From assembly GCA_039025235.1 (NCBI GenBank), contig JBCCOS010000006.1, forward strand, positions 186,001 through 250,000: 64,000 bases of DNA, given 5' to 3'. Below the pieces are notes generated by a model. The model worked only from the letters and a program-made list of their open reading frames with translations, was not told the origin of the DNA and ran no database searches. This DNA is from MED-G105 sp039025235. GTDB taxonomy: Bacteria; Pseudomonadota; Alphaproteobacteria; Caulobacterales; Parvularculaceae. The position numbers were made by a program, and so were the translations under genes. Positions 43,883-52,648 of this stretch are shown in pieces. How positions within the stretch are numbered: the first letter of the stretch is position 1; each line of letters begins with the position of its first letter.

Positions 43883-44932
43883 GCTATCCGTGTCATATCC
43901 ATTTGGGTTTTGCTGTTGCCATCGCCAATGGTCTTGGCACATATCTTCCAGCGTCTTTTCCGTTTTCCAATTCAATAGCGCTGCGGCTTTTCCAGCATTC
44001 GCTACGATTTCAGCAACATCGCCTGGGCGTCGCGATGCAATTTCAAATGCGATCTCACGGTTCGCAGCGTTTCTAAACGCTTCAATGGCTTGAAGCACAG
44101 AAACCCCTTTACCGCAGCCAAGGTTAATGTCGACAGTGTTATTGGCTCCATCATTTGGAACATTTTCGTCAAGATAATGAATAGCTGCCATATGCCCTTT
44201 TGCTAAGTCATCGACGTGAATGTAGTCCCTTACGCCTGTGCCGTCAGGGGTCGGATAGTCATTTCCATAGACGTTTACTTTAGGGCGTCGACCAACGGCG
44301 ACTTGTGCGATGAATGGGAACAAGTTGTTGGGAACACCGGTTGGGTCTTCACCAATTTTACCCGATGCGTGGGCACCGACCGGATTGAAATACCGCAAAT
44401 TGCAAATGCGCCAGTCACTGTCTGAGTGCGCAAGATCCTTTAGCATCTCCTCAATGAACAGCTTTGTGCGGCCATACGGATTGGTTGGACCTGTTGCGCC
44501 GTCTTCTTGCACAGGATTTTGATTCAAGTCGCCATAGACCGTAGCCGATGAGGAGAAGACGAGGCGTTTTGCATCTGCTTGCTCGAGGGCTTCAAGCAGC
44601 GTCCAGGTTGCTTCAATATTGTTACGATAATATCGCATCGGTTGCGCCACCGAGTCGCCAACGGCTTTCAATCCCGCAAGGTGGATCGCTCCTGTGGGTT
44701 TGAACGCTTTCACGGCGTCTAGAATTTGACCCTTGCAAGAAGGATCGGAAAGATCGGCTCTCAGTAAGGGTGCAGTCTTTCCTGTAATTTGTTCGATGCG
44801 TTCAATGGCCTGCGCGGAGGAATTATCGAGATTATCGATCACGAGAACCTCATTGCCAGCTTCTAATAGCGTGACGCAAACATGAGAGCCGATATAGCCG
44901 GCACCTCCCGTGACAATTAACCGTTTCGACAT
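43880..44932 (-). CDS. galE: UDP-glucose 4-epimerase
   Basis: It interconverts UDP-glucose and UDP-galactose for surface polysaccharide synthesis. The NAD-binding TGGAGYIGSHV is at the N-terminus, the catalytic SSSATVYG and YGRTK (Tyr-x-x-x-Lys) follow, and NLRYFNPVGAHASGKIGEDP is typical of GalE. Length 350 is slightly longer than the usual 330-340. The last codons and stop touch the repeat module at 43824-43882. It is a single gene. Confidence 0.95.
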   Translation of the reverse strand: MSKRLIVTGGAGYIGSHVCVTLLEAGNEVLVIDNLDNSSAQAIERIEQITGKTAPLLRADLSDPSCKGQILDAVKAFKPTGAIHLAGLKAVGDSVAQPMRYYRNNIEATWTLLEALEQADAKRLVFSSSATVYGDLNQNPVQEDGATGPTNPYGRTKLFIEEMLKDLAHSDSDWRICNLRYFNPVGAHASGKIGEDPTGVPNNLFPFIAQVAVGRRPKVNVYGNDYPTPDGTGVRDYIHVDDLAKGHMAAIHYLDENVPNDGANNTVDINLGCGKGVSVLQAIEAFRNAANREIAFEIASRRPGDVAEIVANAGKAAALLNWKTEKTLEDMCQDHWRWQQQNPNGYDTDS

Positions 44933-44992
44933 GCTGACCTTCTGTTCGAATGCTTGGCTGTTACCCTAGGGCAGTCATTTATTTAATACTAT

Positions 44993-45430
44993 TTAGTTCG
45001 GCACAGGGATAAGTTGGTCGATTGTTATGCTAAATTCTGGCAAATTAAGTGATGCCTTCGCCTCTAAATACTGATCCTCTGTGAGCGGACCGATAGTTAT
45101 TTCGTCAGCATTCTTATACATATCGTCAACGGTCATATCTAAGTGATAGTAGTGTATGTCCGGATTTTGGATTGAACCCGAGTTAACTTTTGCAACGAGG
45201 TAAGTATGGCCATAGCCTACAGAAAAAGTCGTCGCCGGAATCTTACCTAAGCAACCACCATTTCCTAAATCGTAGCAAACGTGCAATTGGTCAATTCGGT
45301 CTGCGGCGATGAGTCGATAAGGTCCGGTGATAGGCTCGTCGTATACTGGAGAACTGCATCCAGTTAATGAAAATATCGTCAACACAAAAAATCCGAATGA
45401 AGTCAACTTTTGGCGTCTAGATAAATTCAT
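44993..45430 (-). CDS. Hypothetical lipoprotein
   Basis: A 145-residue protein with a lipoprotein signal peptide (FFVLTIFSLTGC, lipobox LTGC with lipidated Cys at about 25). Family not recognised. The mature part is beta-rich, with cysteines in VCYDLGNGGCLG. The start is supported by the strong GGGGGAGATGTT just upstream. It is a single gene on the minus strand, 60 bp above the galE start, and could be co-transcribed with galE. Confidence 0.7.
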   Translation of the reverse strand: MNLSRRQKLTSFGFFVLTIFSLTGCSSPVYDEPITGPYRLIAADRIDQLHVCYDLGNGGCLGKIPATTFSVGYGHTYLVAKVNSGSIQNPDIHYYHLDMTVDDMYKNADEITIGPLTEDQYLEAKASLNLPEFSITIDQLIPVPN

Positions 45431-45543
45431 AACATCTCCCCCACCATGCTTTGTTTTACCTTTGTTAGATTATGCTGCATCCGACAGTGTTTGCGTTAAT
45501 AAGGTGAGCAAGGTTAATGCCAGCTAAGCATCATCTTATCCGT

Positions 45544-46458
45544 TTATCTTAATCGGTCGAAACTTGTCGCGGGTTGCGTTGCTTGCTCGAACGGCATCGT
45601 GCTCGAGTATTCAAGATCTTCGTCGCTAAGCTCGCCATTATGCCGTTTGCTCCGGAAGAGGGCAGCCGGCTTCGATGGATCTCGCACCGACCGGCGTTGG
45701 CGTTTTCGTTTTGGGGTCGGTCTTTTGTTGCCATCATCGTCAAAGAGCACGGGATCACGCTTGAAAGCAAAGCGTTCGTTGGAGTTGGCTCCGGCTAAAC
45801 TGTGTGATCCATCAAAACCGCGCCCCGATGAGTTTTCTGCAAAACGACTTTCGAAAGCGTCAGCAGCTATTCCATTATCGGTGGAAATTGAGGGTTCGTT
45901 TGTCTTGTTCTTATCATCAAAAAAGGCGCGTTTCTTTTTCTTCTGCCTCTTATTTGCGTTTGTTATCGCTTCGGCCTCTCGCTCACGCGCGGTTCGCAGG
46001 CCTGTCGCGCGCCCCAAATTAAATCCGGCGAGATAGGCCGCTAACCAAGGGGCAAACCGTGACGCAATATCAAATAAACGATCGTCAATTTCACGAACGG
46101 CATCATCGATATTCCACCCCAGAAAGGATTGTGTGACCATTGCGGCTGTAAACAGCACGATGAGTAAATGCGAATAAATAAAGTTGAGGCTGCGCGCGAA
46201 GGCCTTTCCGAGCCAAAACGGCGATGTTGGCGCTTCATATCGCCACTTCCCTGCGATAAAGCCGAAGACTGGCATGGTGAGCAAATAGGTGATTGTCGTA
46301 ACGGGAAGGACGGCACCAAACACCGGCATGGTGCCATAGAAATCGTCGCCACGAACGACAAAAGCCCATAGCGCGGTTATTGCGCCAAAAGCAAAAAAGC
46401 TTGCGACATAACCGGCAAGCCTATCGTCGAGGCGACTTTCCAAGCTTTTTTCTTCCAT
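45544..46458 (-). CDS. Hypothetical membrane protein with charged C-terminal tail
   Basis: About 304 residues from ATG 46458. The N-terminal half has about four hydrophobic segments (VASFFAFGAITALWAFVV, FGAVLPVTTITYLLTMPVFGFIAG, LNFIYSHLLIVLFTAAMVTQSFL, FAPWLAAYLAGFNLGRATG). The second half is polar, rich in Lys and Arg (NKRQKKKKRAFF, KRPTPKRKRQRRS), and looks disordered and cytoplasmic. I do not recognise the family. It stands alone before rplY on the other strand. Confidence 0.65.
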   Translation of the reverse strand: MEEKSLESRLDDRLAGYVASFFAFGAITALWAFVVRGDDFYGTMPVFGAVLPVTTITYLLTMPVFGFIAGKWRYEAPTSPFWLGKAFARSLNFIYSHLLIVLFTAAMVTQSFLGWNIDDAVREIDDRLFDIASRFAPWLAAYLAGFNLGRATGLRTAREREAEAITNANKRQKKKKRAFFDDKNKTNEPSISTDNGIAADAFESRFAENSSGRGFDGSHSLAGANSNERFAFKRDPVLFDDDGNKRPTPKRKRQRRSVRDPSKPAALFRSKRHNGELSDEDLEYSSTMPFEQATQPATSFDRLR

Positions 46459-46719
46459 AAGAAGAAACCCCGGTGTCAAAGAATTACGTTCATGAAAGAT
46501 AGCAATTTACGGGCCCGATAGAAAGCCGCGCCTTTTTCGCTATGAATTGCGGGCATAGACCCCATTCATTTAGCGCTAACGGTCTTGCGCGTTAGTAGGG
46601 TTTCCCCTATAGCGCGGTTTTGAAATCCATTCGTTCAGTTGCCCTTCCCCCCGAATTTTATGAGGGATGTGACGTATTTGGCCTGATTTCGATAGTGGTA
46701 ACAGATTGAGGATCAGCAA

Positions 46720-47382
46720 ATGGCTGAAACAGACGTATTTTATTGTGAACTTCGCGACGGCGTGGGAACCGGGCATGCCCGAGCAGCTCGGCGCGAGGGT
46801 TGGGTTCCTGGTGTGCTGTATGGCGGTGGTGGATCGCCGGTGGCGATAAAACTCCGGAAAAATGAAGTTAATAAAGCCTACAATGCGGGTCGTATGCGAG
46901 CGCAACTGGCGAAAATCGACGTAAAGGGCGAGGATGGTATTCAAGACGTCATTGCCCGGGATGTGCAGACTGACCCGGTAAAGGACTTTCCAATCCATGT
47001 TGACCTTTTGCGCGTCGATGAAAGCACCCGGATTGACGTCGAAGTGCCCGTTCGCTTTTTGAATGAAGAAGCGTCCCCCGGATTGAAACGAGGCGGCGTT
47101 CTCAATGTGGTTCGTTACACCGTCGAGATCTACGCGCCTGCCACAGCCATCCCAGAATTTCTCGAAGCAGACATCGGATCATTAGATATTGGCGACGTAC
47201 TGCACATCTCTGCATTCGCCCTCCCGAAAGGTGTGTCGCCCGTGATCTCCGATCGTGATTTTACCGTTGCAACGATTGCAGCACCTTCGTCAGTGCGTTC
47301 GGCGGAAGGATCGGGTGATGACGACGGTGAAGGTGCTGAGGGAGATGCCACCGGCGGCGACGCGGACGCGTCGAGCGACTAA
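46720..47382 (+). CDS. rplY: 50S ribosomal protein L25/general stress protein Ctc
   Basis: It binds 5S rRNA through the N-terminal L25 domain (GTGHARAARREGWVPGVLYGGG, about residues 10-90); the C-terminal TL5/Ctc domain follows (about 95-185). An acidic Gly/Asp/Glu tail ends the 220-residue protein. GAGGATCAGCAA upstream supports the start. The rplY-pth-ychF order is widespread in alphaproteobacteria and groups translation functions. Confidence 0.95.
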   Translation: MAETDVFYCELRDGVGTGHARAARREGWVPGVLYGGGGSPVAIKLRKNEVNKAYNAGRMRAQLAKIDVKGEDGIQDVIARDVQTDPVKDFPIHVDLLRVDESTRIDVEVPVRFLNEEASPGLKRGGVLNVVRYTVEIYAPATAIPEFLEADIGSLDIGDVLHISAFALPKGVSPVISDRDFTVATIAAPSSVRSAEGSGDDDGEGAEGDATGGDADASSD

Positions 47383-47495
47383 AAAAGTAGGAAGAGCTGG
47401 TGTGTTGGCCATCCAGTGTCCTAAACCGTGTGGGGGACCGGTCTCCGCTGCCCCCGTTTTAACTTTACGCACTGCTTTGGAGCCTTTGGTCTGCC

Positions 47496-48245
47496 ATGAT
47501 GTTACTTGTCGGTCTTGGAAATCCCGGCGGCAAGTATGAGGCAAACCGGCATAATATCGGTTTCTTAGCGATTGATGCCATTGCCGATCGGTTTGGTTTT
47601 TCTTCGTTTCGGAAAAAGTTTCAAGGGGACCTTTCCGAAGGCACGCTACCTGGTTGCGGCAAGGTTCTTTTGCTGAAGCCAACCACATTCATGAATGACT
47701 CAGGACAGTCGGTTGGGGAGGCAACGCGTTTTTACAAAATTGATGTCGGGGATGTAATCGTGTTTCACGATGAGCTTGATCTTGCGCCGGGTAAGGTAAA
47801 GGCGAAGACAGGTGGCGGCGTCGCTGGACACAATGGTTTACGGTCTATAACAGCCCATTTGGGAAACGATTATCGCCGTGTACGGATTGGTATTGGCCAT
47901 CCTGGCGATAAAGCAAAGGTTCATGGGTATGTTCTTGGCGATTTTAGCAAGGCCGATCGAGATTGGTTAGACACTCTTATAGACGCCTTGGCAGCATCAG
48001 CCCCAAGTCTCATCGATGGTGATGCATCTTTCACAAGCGAACTGGGACGGCAACTAAAGCCAAACCGCAAAACAGTGAAACAATCGGCGACAAAGCAGAG
48101 CATGGCACCGACGTCCAAAAATCATCCAAAGACTAATTTGAATACTGACGGCTCTGACGCACACTTTGCTAAAAAGATGAAGACCAGCAACAAACGATCA
48201 TCACCTTTCATTGATGTTCTAAAAGGTTTGACCCCCAAAAAATAA
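47496..48245 (+). CDS. pth: Peptidyl-tRNA hydrolase with C-terminal extension
   Basis: It releases peptides from dropped peptidyl-tRNAs. The catalytic His is in YEANRHNIGFLAID, and VGLGNPGGKY, KPTTFMNDSGQSV and HDELDLAPGKVKAKTGGGVAGHNGLRSI carry the rest of the active site. The core ends near residue 190. A Lys/Thr/Ser-rich tail of about 55 residues follows, longer than in E. coli Pth and probably disordered. The first two codons are both ATG. It lies between rplY and ychF. Confidence 0.95.
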   Translation: MMLLVGLGNPGGKYEANRHNIGFLAIDAIADRFGFSSFRKKFQGDLSEGTLPGCGKVLLLKPTTFMNDSGQSVGEATRFYKIDVGDVIVFHDELDLAPGKVKAKTGGGVAGHNGLRSITAHLGNDYRRVRIGIGHPGDKAKVHGYVLGDFSKADRDWLDTLIDALAASAPSLIDGDASFTSELGRQLKPNRKTVKQSATKQSMAPTSKNHPKTNLNTDGSDAHFAKKMKTSNKRSSPFIDVLKGLTPKK

Positions 48246-48273
48246 TTTTAAACAGTATGAATAGGTATCTCCT

Positions 48274-49371
48274 ATGGGTTTTAAATGTGGAATAGTCGGT
48301 CTTCCTAATGTTGGAAAGTCAACACTGTTTAATGCACTGACCAAAACAGCAGCAGCGCAAGCCGAAAATTATCCCTTTTGTACAATCGAACCGAATGTGG
48401 GTGATGTTGCCGTCCCAGAAACGCGCTTGTTTGCGCTTGCAGAAATTGCAAAGTCGGCCGAAGTCGTTCCTGCACGGATGCAATTTGTTGATATTGCGGG
48501 TCTCGTCAAAGGTGCTGCGCAGGGAGAGGGGTTAGGCAACCAGTTTCTTGCAAATATACGCGAAGTCGATGCCGTTGTTTATGTTCTTCGCTGTTTTGAT
48601 GATGACGATATCACGCATGTTGCCGGAACAATTGATCCAATAGCGGATTTTGAAACCGTTGAAACTGAGCTCATGCTGGCTGATCTCGAAAGCTTAGAAA
48701 AGCGCCGTTCAAACCTCCACAAAAAAGCAACAGGACAGGATAAGGAAGCCAAAGCGTTATTACCGCTTGTGGACACGGCGCTTGATCTCCTCCGTGATGG
48801 TAAACCGGCCCGTCGAGCAGAAATTGATAAAGATGATGAAAAGGCTTGGCGTGGCTTACAACTGCTGACCCAAAAGCCCGTGCTTTTTGTGGCAAATGTT
48901 GACGAAGCATCTTCGGCACAAGGAAACGACTATGCCACCTTAGTTGTCGAGCGTGCGGCGCGAGAGGGTGCACGTGCCGTCATAATCTCTGCACGTATTG
49001 AAGCGGAGCTCGCACAATTGGATGACGATGAACAGGGCGAGTATTTAGAGACACTGGGACTTGAAGAACCTGGGTTGAACAGACTTATACGCGCTGGATT
49101 TGACTTATTAGGTCTGCAGACTTTTTTTACAGCGGGCCCTAAAGAGGCGCGTGCTTGGACCGTTAAAATTGGAGCAACCGCACCGCAAGCCGCAGGCGTC
49201 ATCCACACCGACTTTGAGCGTGGTTTCATTCGTGCTGAGACGATTAGCTTTGACGACTATCTCAAAAGCAATGGGGAGGTGGGGGCAAAGGAAGCCGGGA
49301 AAATGCATTTAGAAGGAAAGGACTATCTGGTTAAGGACGGTGATGTGATGCTTTTCCGTTTTAATGCGTAG
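48274..49371 (+). CDS. ychF: Redox-regulated ribosome-associated ATPase YchF
   Basis: An Obg-type P-loop protein that prefers ATP and is linked to translation and oxidative stress. The P-loop is GLPNVGKSTLFNAL, G3 is DIAGLVKGAAQGEG, and the altered G4 motif NVDE replaces NKxD, as expected for YchF. A coiled-coil insert (about 125-150) and a C-terminal TGS domain (GPKEARAWTVKIGATAPQAAG) complete 365 residues. It follows pth by 28 bp. Confidence 0.97.
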   Translation: MGFKCGIVGLPNVGKSTLFNALTKTAAAQAENYPFCTIEPNVGDVAVPETRLFALAEIAKSAEVVPARMQFVDIAGLVKGAAQGEGLGNQFLANIREVDAVVYVLRCFDDDDITHVAGTIDPIADFETVETELMLADLESLEKRRSNLHKKATGQDKEAKALLPLVDTALDLLRDGKPARRAEIDKDDEKAWRGLQLLTQKPVLFVANVDEASSAQGNDYATLVVERAAREGARAVIISARIEAELAQLDDDEQGEYLETLGLEEPGLNRLIRAGFDLLGLQTFFTAGPKEARAWTVKIGATAPQAAGVIHTDFERGFIRAETISFDDYLKSNGEVGAKEAGKMHLEGKDYLVKDGDVMLFRFNA

Positions 49372-49454
49372 GTATACGAATAGTCTGTGAGAAGCCCTTC
49401 GAACAAAGTCTAGTATAGTAGAAGTTTTGTCGTGGCATTAACACCGCTAGGGTA

Positions 49455-50090
49455 ATGCAAGCTGGATCTATTGATAAGATGGATAATCTGCAAATAGAAC
49501 AATGGAATAGTATTGCGCCAAAAATTGATTTTACGCTAGAGCCCGACTTTCCAACATTTATGGAGCTTGTCTCTAAGGATGCCACTATCTTGGATTATGG
49601 ATGTGGCTATGGGCGGATCTCTAACAAACTTCAAGATGTTGGGTATCAGGACATAGTTGGATATGACACGTCCCTTGAAATGATTAACCGGGGAAAGCGG
49701 AGCTTCCCAAACCTTCAGCTACACTCATATAAATTCCCAAACTTGCCTTGTGCTGATGATACTTTTGACGCGGCCATATGTTGTGCTGTTTTAACCTGTA
49801 TCCCCTGCGCTATGGATCGCGTTAAGGTATTAAGAGAACTTAAAAGAGTTTTGAAGCCGTCGGGTATACTTTGCATTTGCGATTTTGCAATGAATCAGCA
49901 TCTTGAATACGACGATAGCGGCGTATTTAGGACAGCGTTTGGCGTGGAAATTAAGCACTTCTGTCAAGAAGAATTCTTGAGCCTATTGAAAACGTTCAAG
50001 TGCGGATCTTTTAGCAAAATTTCTTCAAAGTCCATATCAGGTGGCGATCATGAGAGCTTTCACTATATTGGATACAATGATCACTCATAG
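49455..50090 (+). CDS. Class I SAM-dependent methyltransferase
   Basis: A 211-residue methyltransferase with SAM motif I ILDYGCGYGRISNKL, an acidic second strand (VGYDTSLEMI), post-motif AICCAVLTCIPC and VLRELKRVLKPSGILCICDF. The base composition and codon use look more AT-rich than the neighbouring core genes, and there is no conserved partner, which suggests a laterally gained gene. The substrate is unknown. An ATG at 49479 is an alternative start. Confidence 0.8.
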   Translation: MQAGSIDKMDNLQIEQWNSIAPKIDFTLEPDFPTFMELVSKDATILDYGCGYGRISNKLQDVGYQDIVGYDTSLEMINRGKRSFPNLQLHSYKFPNLPCADDTFDAAICCAVLTCIPCAMDRVKVLRELKRVLKPSGILCICDFAMNQHLEYDDSGVFRTAFGVEIKHFCQEEFLSLLKTFKCGSFSKISSKSISGGDHESFHYIGYNDHS

Positions 50091-50194
50091 GCAAATTTTA
50101 ATATCGAGCAATTGCCCTTTGCCTTATTCGCTATGATTAGGGAAGATTGTTAATCCGTATAAATGAAAATTACCGATCTTTCCAAATCAGGCCA

Positions 50195-52036
50195 TTACTC
50201 CACCGTTACGGATTTCGCGAGGTTTCGCGGTTGATCGACGTCAGTTCCTTTGGTGGTTGCCGTAAAATACGCAAGCAATTGCACAGGAGCAGCGTAGACA
50301 ATTGGTGAAAGTTGAGGGTGTATATCTGGAACGGGAATAGAGGCCCACAAATCGTCTTTGACTTTGTCGATGGCTGTTTCACTAGAGATGAATAGCGCTC
50401 GCCCTTCACGTGAAATGACTTCGTGCATATTTGACACGGTTTTGTCAAAATGCTTGTCGGGTGGCGCAATAACAATAACAGGTGTTTCTTTATCTATAAG
50501 GGCAATAGGACCATGCTTTAATTCACCTGCAGCGTAACCTTCCGCATGGATATAGGAAATTTCCTTCAGTTTTAATGCGCCTTCCATGGCAATAGGAAAT
50601 GAAAGTCCGCGTCCCACGTAAATAATATCACGTGCTTTCGCGATTGATTTTGCAATCTTTTCGATCTCTGGTGCAACGGCTATTGCCTCACTGATTAATC
50701 TCGGTGTTGCCAAAAGCGATTTTATAAGATCTTCCTCGTCCGCTTTTGTTAGAACACCCCGTGCGCGACCAGCGGCGACAGCGATACAGGCGAGTGTGGC
50801 GAGTTGGCATGTAAAGGCTTTGGTTGATGCCACACCGATTTCAGGCCCTGCAGCCATTGGGAAAACAACATCGGATTCGCGCGCGATGGACGATTCTGGA
50901 ACGTTCACAACAGAACAGATCTTTTGGCCATTGCTTTTTGCATTCCGAAGAGCCGCGAGTGTGTCTGCCGTCTCACCCGATTGAGAGATGAATATTGCGG
51001 CACCATTTTTTGTGTAGGGCACATCGCGATACCGAAGTTCCGATGCGATATCGATCTCAACGGGTAATTTGGCCCAAGATTCAAACCAGTATTTTGCCGT
51101 CAGACCGGCATAGAAAGCTGTTCCGCATGCAGAAATTAAGAGTTTATCGAGGGACTTAAAATCAATACTATTCTTGCCAAGTATAGCGGAATTCGTCTCG
51201 ACATCTATATAGTTTGAAAGGGTGTGCGCAATAACATCTGGTTGTTCATGTATTTCTTTTGCCATAAAATGGCGATGACCGTCTTTTCCGACGACATTAT
51301 TGGTAACCGATGAAACACTAAATGAACGATCAACAAGTGCCCCAGCCGCATCAAATATATCGATTTTGCTGCGTCTCATTGAGACAAGGTCACCGTCTTC
51401 TAAATAGGCAATACGGTTGGTGAAGGGAGCCAACGCATAGGCATCTGAACCGACGTAAGCAGCGTTGCCTTCTGTTTCGCTTGTGCTAACGCCTATTGCG
51501 AGCGGGCTTCCCTGCCGTGCCGCGATCATCAAATCATCATCATCGGCGAAGACCACTGCAATGGCAAAAGCGCCGTGCAGCTGACTTAGCGTTTGTCTCA
51601 CAGCGTCGTAGGGTGCTTTTCTCTCTTGTGTCAGATAGTAATCGATTAATCGCGCAATCACCTCTGAATCCGTTTGTGAACGGAAAGAAACACCGCGTTC
51701 TGAGAGCATCGAACGAAGTTCGGCGAAATTTTCGATAATCCCGTTGTGGACAAGCGCAAGTTTTTCCGTGACATGGGGGTGGGCGTTATCTTGGGTCGGT
51801 GCCCCATGCGTGGCCCAACGCGTATGACCGATGCCAATGCGGCCACTTAGCGCTTGTGTCGCGATAAGGTTTGATAGTTCTGATAATTTGCCTGGGGCCC
51901 GTCGCTCATGGATCGTTGCACTTTCAACTGTTGCGATACCTGCGGAATCATACCCACGGTATTCAAGTCTTTTGAGGCCATCCAATATTGAAGTAACGAC
52001 ATCGTCTTCCCCAAGAACGCCAATAATCCCGCACAT
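50195..52036 (-). CDS. glmS: Glucosamine-fructose-6-phosphate aminotransferase
   Basis: First committed step of UDP-GlcNAc synthesis for peptidoglycan and LPS. The N-terminal Ntn-type glutaminase has Cys2 as nucleophile directly after the initiator Met (MCGIIGVLGEDD), then RWATHGAPTQDNAHPH and HNGIIENF. Two SIS domains follow (CGTAFYAGL, SQSGETADTLAAL, GRGLSFPIAMEGALKLKEISYIHAE). I use ATG 52036, with AAAGGTC ahead of it, since any extension would block the N-terminal Cys. Length is 613. Confidence 0.97.
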   Translation of the reverse strand: MCGIIGVLGEDDVVTSILDGLKRLEYRGYDSAGIATVESATIHERRAPGKLSELSNLIATQALSGRIGIGHTRWATHGAPTQDNAHPHVTEKLALVHNGIIENFAELRSMLSERGVSFRSQTDSEVIARLIDYYLTQERKAPYDAVRQTLSQLHGAFAIAVVFADDDDLMIAARQGSPLAIGVSTSETEGNAAYVGSDAYALAPFTNRIAYLEDGDLVSMRRSKIDIFDAAGALVDRSFSVSSVTNNVVGKDGHRHFMAKEIHEQPDVIAHTLSNYIDVETNSAILGKNSIDFKSLDKLLISACGTAFYAGLTAKYWFESWAKLPVEIDIASELRYRDVPYTKNGAAIFISQSGETADTLAALRNAKSNGQKICSVVNVPESSIARESDVVFPMAAGPEIGVASTKAFTCQLATLACIAVAAGRARGVLTKADEEDLIKSLLATPRLISEAIAVAPEIEKIAKSIAKARDIIYVGRGLSFPIAMEGALKLKEISYIHAEGYAAGELKHGPIALIDKETPVIVIAPPDKHFDKTVSNMHEVISREGRALFISSETAIDKVKDDLWASIPVPDIHPQLSPIVYAAPVQLLAYFTATTKGTDVDQPRNLAKSVTVE

Positions 52037-52397
52037 ATTCAGACCTTTAGAACAAAGCAACATAAGACAAGTAAGTATCGCTTTATATATAGTGTCTTAT
52101 CCCAGCTGAAGATACTTAATTCGCGGTATCGCATATTAAAATCGGAACAAGGCGTCTTTCGGCAAAAGGGCGATAGGGATTGAGTTGAGAACAGTATTTT
52201 TATTTTCCAAGTGATGACGAGATTGCTCAACAAGAATGGGCAGCAAATTATACCAGAATGCTATTATACCATAAGTATACGTCGTAAATATGGGCGCCAA
52301 AAATAAGATGCAGCGCTTTAAACCAACGATAACTTTTGTGTTGCGCCAAGAAATACATGGATTGACCAGGTTGATTACTTTTGGGCGTGTCGCTCAT

Positions 52398-52528
52398 TAG
52401 AGCGCTTCGCCGATAAGTATGATCGGTTGATGGTTCCCGTCCACTGACTGCGCGAAAGACGTGCCTGAAAACAAAGACTTACAGTATGGCGCATGTATCT
52501 TATTTCATGTGCCATGTACCATGCGCTA
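52398..52528 (+). repeat. RIME-like repeat, GATAAG subtype, diverged right stem
   Basis: TAGAGCGCTTCGCCGATAAG, then ATGATCGG, then GCGCGAAAGAC and an ACAAAGACTTA linker. The right stem is replaced by ATGGCGCATGTA ... ACCATGCGCT, an unrelated palindrome. Confidence 0.65.
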
Positions 52529-52634
52529 AAGCATTTCCAGCTCAAATGGCTATCGGCCCATGCGCCGGGAAATGCAGAAAATTAATGACTTAAAATCGTT
52601 CAGTGATTCCATTTCAAACGGAAGGGCTTAAGAG
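52527..52634 (+). repeat. RIME-like repeat, GCATTTCC subtype
   Basis: AAAGCATTTCCAGCTC ... CCGGGAAATGCAGAAAATTAATGACTTA, then a right stem CGTTCAGTGATTCC / TTCAAACGGAAGGGCTTA. It follows directly on the element at 52398, in the same orientation. Confidence 0.7.
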
Positions 52635-52648
52635 CCTGTGGCCCTATG

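Larger units (their letters stand above)
52064..52648. other. 585-bp non-coding region with two repeats
   Basis: It contains the glmS upstream region, an AT-rich part and two repeat elements (52398-52528 and 52527-52634). No gene is seen. Confidence 0.4.
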
